Assembly: GCA_016931155.1 (NCBI GenBank)
Contig: JAFGFJ010000002.1
Location: forward strand, 1-64,000
Length of the DNA stretch: 64,000 bases
Direction of reading: 5' to 3'
Origin: Candidatus Dojkabacteria bacterium
Lineage (GTDB): Bacteria > Patescibacteria > Dojkabacteria > B142 > JAFGFJ01
The translations under genes and the position numbers were made by a program. The notes under the pieces were generated by a model. It made no database searches and was not told the DNA's origin. It worked only from the letters and a program-made list of their open reading frames with translations. Positions 58,258-64,000 of this stretch are shown here, in pieces (position 1 is the stretch's first letter; every line of letters begins with the position of its first letter).

Positions 58258-59682
58258 GTGAAAAAAATCAGGAAAATTTTACTTGTCACAATAACTGTAC
58301 TTCTCCTTTCAACTTCATCCTCAGTCCTTTTCCCTGCAAAAACCAAAGCGGATGGGCTCATGGATGCAGTATTTCTGGGAGGTGCTGAATCTATTTTCGG
58401 ATGCAGAGAAGGGGAAAAGACAGCAGGTGAAGCATATGTTAAGTCATGCGGTAGCGGAAGCGTGCAGGGAGCAAGTGACTCAGAAAGCATAATGCGTGAT
58501 CACGGGGCACTTGGTGTTACTGCAAATATGATAGATATGCTCTATGAGAATCCTCCAGCAAGCGGAATTGTCTATGCACAGCAAACATGGGACAAATTCA
58601 GAACAAATGTCACTGGAGAAGTGTATGCTCAGGAAGTCTACTCACCTGGGGTCGGTTTCAGTCTTCTTCAGCCTGTTCAGCCTTACTGGGCATGGGCTAG
58701 AAATATTTCGTACGGATTTTTCATACTTATTTTCATAGCAATTGCACTTCAAATACTTTTCAGGTCGAAAATCGACGGACAAAATCCAGCAACACTGGCC
58801 AACTCAATACCAGGAGTCATAATTTCTCTTGCACTTGTCACTCTAAGCTATGCTATCACCGGCCTCACTATTGACCTAGTCACAATAGGCTCAAACTTCA
58901 TCAAAGGAATATACGAAACGAGCGGATTGATGGAAGACGGATCCAGGCTTCCAAACCCGGATGATCCGAGGATGAGTGTCTGGTTCGTTTTTTCGACCGC
59001 ACTTGAAGGTAAAAGTGCAGGAGGTGAACTTAGTAACATAGCAAAAGGAATAAGCACAGAAGGAATTGCACTTGAGTCTGCTGCAAATCTTGCAAATGGA
59101 ATTTTAGAAAACACCGCTGGTTCCTCCCTTATTTCCTTGATACTGGGAGTCACCATACTTTTTGCGGCTATGAAGCTGTTTTTTGAGCTCGTGAGAAGAT
59201 ATATTCAAATCATTCTAAACGTAGTACTTGCACCCATTTTGTTTCTTCTCGGAGCAATGCCGGGAGGTCTTCAAAAAGCGATATTTCCTTTTATGAGAGG
59301 CTTTCTTGCAAATGCAACAGTTTTTATCGCAATATACGCCATCTTTGGTTTCATGGTAGTTCTACTAAAAGACCAGACCCACTTTACCACTGGAAATTAT
59401 GGCTATGTTCCGCCCCTCATTGGTTTCCAAAGGGATGGAGACATGGGAGGTATTCCTTTTAATTCTATTAAAACACTCGTTGCTTTCAGTCTATTTATCA
59501 CGACCACTTTGATTCCGGACATGATAGACAAAGCATTAGATGCCCCTGATTTTACACAAATTGTAAACAATCTGAGAGCAAGTACAGCACAAGGAGCACA
59601 GCAGACTTCTGCTTTGCTCAAAGGCGTACTTGGAACTTTGGGTAATATCCAAGGTCTAACTGGAGGACAGGGACAAAGATAA
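58258..59682 (+). CDS. VirB6/TrbL-like polytopic membrane protein
   Basis: 474 residues with a GTG start at 58258 and an N-terminal signal segment (residues 5-27). A short extracytoplasmic part contains two Cys. Hydrophobic segments lie at about 140-165, 182-212, 292-318, 322-345, 350-378 and 405-425. RRYIQIILNVVLAPILFLLGAMPGGLQ, here in parts, and the multi-helix C-terminal half resemble the VirB6/TrbL channel protein family of type IV secretion systems, in the form seen in Patescibacteria. The conserved Trp of VirB6 is not certain. It is followed after 15 bases by a cytosolic protein and then a giant membrane protein. Confidence 0.6.
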   Translation: MKKIRKILLVTITVLLLSTSSSVLFPAKTKADGLMDAVFLGGAESIFGCREGEKTAGEAYVKSCGSGSVQGASDSESIMRDHGALGVTANMIDMLYENPPASGIVYAQQTWDKFRTNVTGEVYAQEVYSPGVGFSLLQPVQPYWAWARNISYGFFILIFIAIALQILFRSKIDGQNPATLANSIPGVIISLALVTLSYAITGLTIDLVTIGSNFIKGIYETSGLMEDGSRLPNPDDPRMSVWFVFSTALEGKSAGGELSNIAKGISTEGIALESAANLANGILENTAGSSLISLILGVTILFAAMKLFFELVRRYIQIILNVVLAPILFLLGAMPGGLQKAIFPFMRGFLANATVFIAIYAIFGFMVVLLKDQTHFTTGNYGYVPPLIGFQRDGDMGGIPFNSIKTLVAFSLFITTTLIPDMIDKALDAPDFTQIVNNLRASTAQGAQQTSALLKGVLGTLGNIQGLTGGQGQR

Positions 59683-59697
59683 TCCGTAACTCAAAAG

Positions 59698-60978
59698 ATG
59701 ACGGATGAAACACCACTGAAAAAACTGGAAGAGCTCGAAAATGAAATAGAGAAAATTATTTCCCGGAAAGGGTTTGTTACTTTTGTTCATCTTAAAAAGC
59801 GCAAAAACATTAAATCTGTCTGGATAAAGGCGGTAAATTTTATAGACACAAAGTTAAAGAATTCTGAAAGTGATAAAGCTGCATTCAATAAATATCTGAC
59901 AGAGTTTCATGGTCTTGTCTCGAACATAAACGTTGCTGATGAATGGGTTCACTGGCAGGAAATTGAAGCTATTTACGAATCTTCCAAAAGAATAAGCCCG
60001 GAAAGCTCAGAATTCCTTCTCGCTCTTACAAAAGTACATCTTCTACGCAAAAAAAACGTACTGCCTGAACTGGGAGAGTATTCTCTCGTCAGCACCATTG
60101 AAATAGATACGCAAAGAATTAGAATTGCAAAAGGTCTTTCAATTATTAGTCCAAATGTATCTCTGATTCTGGATGGGAAAGATTTTCTACTTACCGATAA
60201 GGAAGGAAATTTTAATCTGACAACAACTCTGGGAATAGAAAAAAAAGAATGCAATATTGTTTCAACTCTTTCGACCCTGGCACATATTCCTTCCCTTCAG
60301 GACACAATACTTGACGAAATACAGAATGTGTCAAAACATCCCTTCATATACGATCTTTATCCGGAAAAAGCAAAACGGGCACTTTGGGCAGCAACAAAAC
60401 ACCTCACACTTTTTGCAAGTAGATTTGCACACAACCAACTCAATAGAGGAATTGGATTGTCCGAAGCTGTCGAAAATACACAAGAATATATGAAATCTAT
60501 ACCAGACCTCGAGCCTGACATGTATCTGGAGATGAAAGAGTCCGGCTTGTGGGAAAGTATAAGACTGGGACTCATCAGTGAAGAAAAAATAGATCCAGTC
60601 GATGTAAAAATAATGTTTTCCGAGATTCTCGAAGCGATGGTATATCTTTGCAGATCAGCAGGCATCGTTCCTTCCAAATTCTTTGATATTGAATTTCGTG
60701 AGTCCTCAGATGAGGAAAAAAGCATTGAAGGAAATAAGTTCAGCATGGATGTTTTTGAGCTCGATGAGGGAGGGAAGAGATCGGATTACATAATCGAAAC
60801 CTACGCTGTTGTCCTTACACCCGAATCAGAAGTATCAATAGTAGATTCAGTCACAAACGGAAAGCTCAACACAGACTTTTATCCGAAATTCGACAACAGA
60901 AGTATTGCGGAAAAGATTGAAGATTATTTAACGGTGCCAGTAAATGAAAAAGAGGATTTTATAAATTATATAGAATAA
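59698..60978 (+). CDS. Cytosolic protein of unknown function in the VirB6-like operon
   Basis: 426 residues, no membrane segment. The N-terminal 110 residues are helical. A beta segment at about 130-180 (SLVSTIEIDTQRIRIAKGLSII ... LILDGKDFLLTDKEGNFNL) is followed by helices and then a mixed C-terminus ending EKIEDYLTVPVNEKEDFINYIE. I do not recognise a family. It is tightly packed between the VirB6-like gene (15 bases) and the giant gene (one base), so the three are one operon and probably one complex. Confidence 0.6.
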   Translation: MTDETPLKKLEELENEIEKIISRKGFVTFVHLKKRKNIKSVWIKAVNFIDTKLKNSESDKAAFNKYLTEFHGLVSNINVADEWVHWQEIEAIYESSKRISPESSEFLLALTKVHLLRKKNVLPELGEYSLVSTIEIDTQRIRIAKGLSIISPNVSLILDGKDFLLTDKEGNFNLTTTLGIEKKECNIVSTLSTLAHIPSLQDTILDEIQNVSKHPFIYDLYPEKAKRALWAATKHLTLFASRFAHNQLNRGIGLSEAVENTQEYMKSIPDLEPDMYLEMKESGLWESIRLGLISEEKIDPVDVKIMFSEILEAMVYLCRSAGIVPSKFFDIEFRESSDEEKSIEGNKFSMDVFELDEGGKRSDYIIETYAVVLTPESEVSIVDSVTNGKLNTDFYPKFDNRSIAEKIEDYLTVPVNEKEDFINYIE

Positions 60979-60979
60979 A

Positions 60980-63900
60980 ATGTCCGCTGGAAACGTCCCT
61001 ATTGAGGGGGTTTTACCAAAACAGAAGACTGAGGAAGCTGGATCCGGAGTCAACGAATCTCCAAAAACTTTTGGACTGATCAATAAAACACTTGAACGCT
61101 TTGGCATCACTATATCCATAGTAAACGACCCTAAAACCAGCGAACTTTATGAGTCAATGCTTATTGAAATTGAAAAACTTGGATCTCAAGCAAACCCAAA
61201 GAGCATACTCAATATAATAGCAAGACATGCCTATTCGCTGGGGCTAAAAAAAGATGACTACACGAGACTTATACAGAAAATTAAACTTACGAATGAAACA
61301 GACGCTCGCAATTTGCTTCCAATCCGAAAAAATGAAGACAGCACATTTGCTAACCTGAAAGAAACTCTGAACAGTTACAGAGTTTCCCACAAGCGAGTGA
61401 TGGAGGAATATGTACAGCCCCTTGCGCAGTTGAAAGCAGTCAGACAGATGAAGGCAATGAAATTAAGATCAAGACGAAGAATGAGAGATAGCGAAAGTGC
61501 TTTTCTCAGAGGTACTGCTGCTTACCTGAACTTCCGGGAGCTTAGTGCAAAAGAACAGAAAAGAGTGGTAAAGGAGGGTGCTTTAAAGGCAGGAGGCAGG
61601 GCACTTGCAATTTATGATGATGCTTACAAATGGTTCTGGGATGATTCTGCATTTGGGAAAAAAATGCATGAAATCCGGCAGTCAAGCATAGATCTTGCGG
61701 AGAGGAAGAAAGCTGAGATCACTACACAAATCGGGGAAAAGCTTGATCCTATCAAGGCTCAAGCAAAACAGTTTATTGAAACACAGAAAGCCGAAGTCAA
61801 CAAAAAGCTAGCCCAGCCTGTAACGACAAAGTTAGAAGAGATTGACGCACCAAGGCGATTGTTTGTAAAGAAAGCCGGCACAAGACTATTTGATCCTTCC
61901 TATTACAGAGAAAAATCATCCAGATGGGAAAAGATTTATCAGAAGACAGGCCAGAGACAAGCAGAATTGTTCGCCAGCAACGGTCTGGTCAGAAATCTAA
62001 CTTCTGCCGAAAGGGAAGCAAGGGTTCGTATTTTGAACACACTCAGGAAGAGAAGGAAAAAAGGACTATTTGGGATAGCAACCAATCTTCTAATGAAAGT
62101 GATGATGGAGCCGGTAAAGATTATTATGAAAACAGCCGGTCTTTCGGCAAAAGTTTCAGGATTTGCAACGAGAGTAAATGCTTTTTTGAAACCAAGAATA
62201 AGTGGTCTCACAAGAGGAGTATCAAAGATCACATCATCAACATTCGGTCTGTTAAAAAAATCCGTTGGTGTCACATCGAGTACAGTAAAAGCAATTGGGA
62301 ATGCTGCTCTTCCTACACTATCCGTTTATCTTATTTCGGGAGGTTCCCTGCCTCTTGCAATTGCAACAGGAATAACTGTTACCGGTGCAAGCCTTACTGA
62401 AAAGCTTCTCTCTTCGCCAGATATTCTACCAAAATCCATTGTCAGTAAATTTGGGACTTTTGACGCAAAAGCAGCTCTCGCACTCAAGGAAATCCCGGAT
62501 TTAAGCAAGATGAGTACAATGGAGCAGAATATTTTCAAACTAACCAAAGCGGCAGAACTCAAGGGAACACATGCACTGGCATCAATGACAAAATCGATTA
62601 CCACTGCGAGTAATGCGACTGCAGCACTTCTAGTTCTCTCATTTTTGGGATTTCCGATAACACCGGTACAGGCTCTCCTGGTAGGAGGAGGATCCGGTCT
62701 TGCTCACTTTGGTATCTCCAGACTCTACAATCAGGCTCTTACAAATGTAAAAACGAATTTGATGTTTGGCACACTCCGGCAATTCCCCGGTGGAGCAGTT
62801 GTAGGAATGTACATGGGAGGACAATGGATCAGATTTCAGGAAAGGAGACTAAGACAGCTTGGACTTAGTGATTATTTTACCCAGGAATGGCTGAATCTGA
62901 GGCTTGACGGCGGTCTTGGAAACATTATGTCCGGAGCGTCTTTTGGCTTGAGCACCTATCAGTTTGGTCAGTGGGCAAGCAAGATGATTGGAAGCGGAGT
63001 TGCAAAAGCTACAGGTGTGAATTTTGCCAGGGCTGTCCCATATGTGACCGCCGGTACTATTTTCGGTACAGCCGCAGGCTTTCTTTTAGCACCACTTCTC
63101 GGTCTTACGCCGGGAATCGGAGCACTTATCGGAGGAGCAGTTGGTGGAGTAATTGGAGGAGCAGTTGGCATTGCTGTCGGAAATCTGCCCGGAGGATTTT
63201 GGGGAAGTCTTACTGGATCAATCCTTGGTTCGACTGTAGGCGCATGGTTTGATACACAGCTCAATAAGATTGGGGCAAGCATTGCAAGCATGTTTCAGTT
63301 GTTCTCAATTCTTCGTTTTTTCGGTCTTATTGCCGGTTTCTTTACTTCACCATTAACCAAAATTAGCTCTCTCCTTGAAATTGTTATTGCATTTGTTATG
63401 GTTGCCGGAATAATTGGAACCTTTTCCGCCTTCGGTCTTAACTCAAGCTCCCTGAACACCCCAACTCAGAATCCAGGTAGTAATTCACTAAACAGCTATC
63501 AGTCAGCACTGGCGAGTGCCTTTCCGGGAATAACACAAGATATTTTGATGCAAGAAAAAAAAGAAAAGCTGTATTTTTCATTTGATGAAGAGCAACCTCA
63601 AGTGCAGGCATGTTTTCTTGACGACATAGAGTCGGAAGGATACTACGCTCTTGAAAAAGGTTATTACAATCCAATATGGAAAAATTATGGAATATTATTT
63701 TTTGGAGAAGCAAAGCTGATAAAAAGTCCAATAGAAGGGATTGTAGTCTATTCAGGTAAAAACAACATCTACAAGAGGGACAAAAATGGAGATTTCTCAA
63801 AAAGTGAAGAAAATACTCTAATAATAACCCAATTGCCGGAGCAAACATATTTCATTGCATTTGATGGGATTGATACCGAGCTTAAATCAGAAAATAGAAT

Positions 63901-64000
63901 TAAAAGTGGACAATTACTTGGAACGAGTTCACAAAATTTCAGAGTATCTGTATTTAATTATGCTCAAAACTACAGACCATATAACCCCAGAAATGCAACT
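60980..64000 (+). CDS. Giant membrane protein, 3' end beyond the window
   Basis: ATG at 60980, one base after the previous stop; open for 1007 codons to the window end. Residues 1-380 are helical and basic. Several glycine-rich hydrophobic stretches follow at about 430-470, 530-580, 590-620, 690-740 and 780-830 (for example IGGAVGGVIGGAVGIAVG), which look like glycine-zipper membrane hairpins. From about residue 900 the sequence LIKSPIEGIVVYSG ... NRIKSGQLLGTS has the outline of a LytM/M23 beta domain, but the zinc-binding His residues are not visible. I infer a structural envelope component of the VirB6-like machine. Confidence 0.6.
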   Translation, partial: MSAGNVPIEGVLPKQKTEEAGSGVNESPKTFGLINKTLERFGITISIVNDPKTSELYESMLIEIEKLGSQANPKSILNIIARHAYSLGLKKDDYTRLIQKIKLTNETDARNLLPIRKNEDSTFANLKETLNSYRVSHKRVMEEYVQPLAQLKAVRQMKAMKLRSRRRMRDSESAFLRGTAAYLNFRELSAKEQKRVVKEGALKAGGRALAIYDDAYKWFWDDSAFGKKMHEIRQSSIDLAERKKAEITTQIGEKLDPIKAQAKQFIETQKAEVNKKLAQPVTTKLEEIDAPRRLFVKKAGTRLFDPSYYREKSSRWEKIYQKTGQRQAELFASNGLVRNLTSAEREARVRILNTLRKRRKKGLFGIATNLLMKVMMEPVKIIMKTAGLSAKVSGFATRVNAFLKPRISGLTRGVSKITSSTFGLLKKSVGVTSSTVKAIGNAALPTLSVYLISGGSLPLAIATGITVTGASLTEKLLSSPDILPKSIVSKFGTFDAKAALALKEIPDLSKMSTMEQNIFKLTKAAELKGTHALASMTKSITTASNATAALLVLSFLGFPITPVQALLVGGGSGLAHFGISRLYNQALTNVKTNLMFGTLRQFPGGAVVGMYMGGQWIRFQERRLRQLGLSDYFTQEWLNLRLDGGLGNIMSGASFGLSTYQFGQWASKMIGSGVAKATGVNFARAVPYVTAGTIFGTAAGFLLAPLLGLTPGIGALIGGAVGGVIGGAVGIAVGNLPGGFWGSLTGSILGSTVGAWFDTQLNKIGASIASMFQLFSILRFFGLIAGFFTSPLTKISSLLEIVIAFVMVAGIIGTFSAFGLNSSSLNTPTQNPGSNSLNSYQSALASAFPGITQDILMQEKKEKLYFSFDEEQPQVQACFLDDIESEGYYALEKGYYNPIWKNYGILFFGEAKLIKSPIEGIVVYSGKNNIYKRDKNGDFSKSEENTLIITQLPEQTYFIAFDGIDTELKSENRIKSGQLLGTSSQNFRVSVFNYAQNYRPYNPRNAT

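Noticed and set aside
61924..62400. A 158-codon open frame inside the last gene
   Set aside because: It is an out-of-frame shadow of the continuous 1007-codon frame starting at 60980, with low-complexity Ser/Cys/Arg composition.
1..64000. Use of TGA as a sense codon, as in Gracilibacteria and SR1
   Set aside because: TGA ends genuine genes, for example nth (ATGA overlap with truB) and the gene ending at 40100, and no conserved protein contains an in-frame TGA.

Overview
This is an AT-rich bacterial window using the standard code (TAA, TAG and TGA all end genes). It reads like a member of the Candidate Phyla Radiation / Patescibacteria, possibly the Dojkabacteria or Microgenomates side. The reasons are compact housekeeping genes mixed with many membrane-anchored proteins of unknown function, lamin-tail surface proteins, an ECF sigma / DUF5667-like pair, and a long block of very large envelope proteins around a VirB6/TrbL-like membrane protein. 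No transposase, phage structural gene, rRNA or CRISPR array was seen. The lineage call is inference.

Layout. 0-9.3 kb: a partial lamin-tail surface protein; truB-nth on the minus strand; rodA; the rplU-rpmA-pth ribosomal/translation operon; a 1074-residue surface protein. 9.2-9.5 kb: a strong promoter, a 17-codon ORF with seven consecutive Asn codons, two hairpins that can form a terminator or an antiterminator, then tRNA-Asn(GUU). This looks like leader-peptide attenuation of a tRNA gene and is the most striking signal here. 9.6-18 kb: an aldehyde dehydrogenase; an HD phosphohydrolase and a DUF4143-type ATPase bracketed by ~110-bp direct repeats; a two-component system; a MacB/FtsX-like ABC exporter. 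18.2-35.6 kb: asnS, a membrane protein, a NagZ-like glycosidase, uvrA, yvcK, glmS, a SIMPL protein, miaB, DUF4230 and typA.

35.6-40.1 kb is regulatory: remnants of an ArsR regulator and a permease, an ECF sigma factor with its membrane partner, a zinc-ribbon protein with a DUF134 regulator, and an ArsR regulator leading a deacetylase-like protein and a thioredoxin-fold protein. 40.1-44.4 kb is an accessory island ending at tRNA-Gln(UUG). It holds about nine degenerate copies of a tRNA-3'-end-like repeat, three decayed copies of one protein tail, and a HEPN-like / nucleotidyltransferase-like gene pair. 44.6-48.5 kb carries a GT-B-like protein, a GH18 hydrolase and a cyclophilin lipoprotein.

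48.6-64 kb is one specialised locus: a 1630-residue protein with an HEIEH motif, a small helical protein, a four-gene minus-strand operon including a coiled-coil membrane protein, a VirB6/TrbL-like polytopic protein, a 426-residue cytosolic protein, and a giant membrane protein running off the window end. I infer a type IV secretion/pilus-like envelope machine, but no ATPase gene lies inside the window to confirm it. Several genes have a TATAAT-type -10 box only 5-8 bases before the start codon, so leaderless mRNAs look common.
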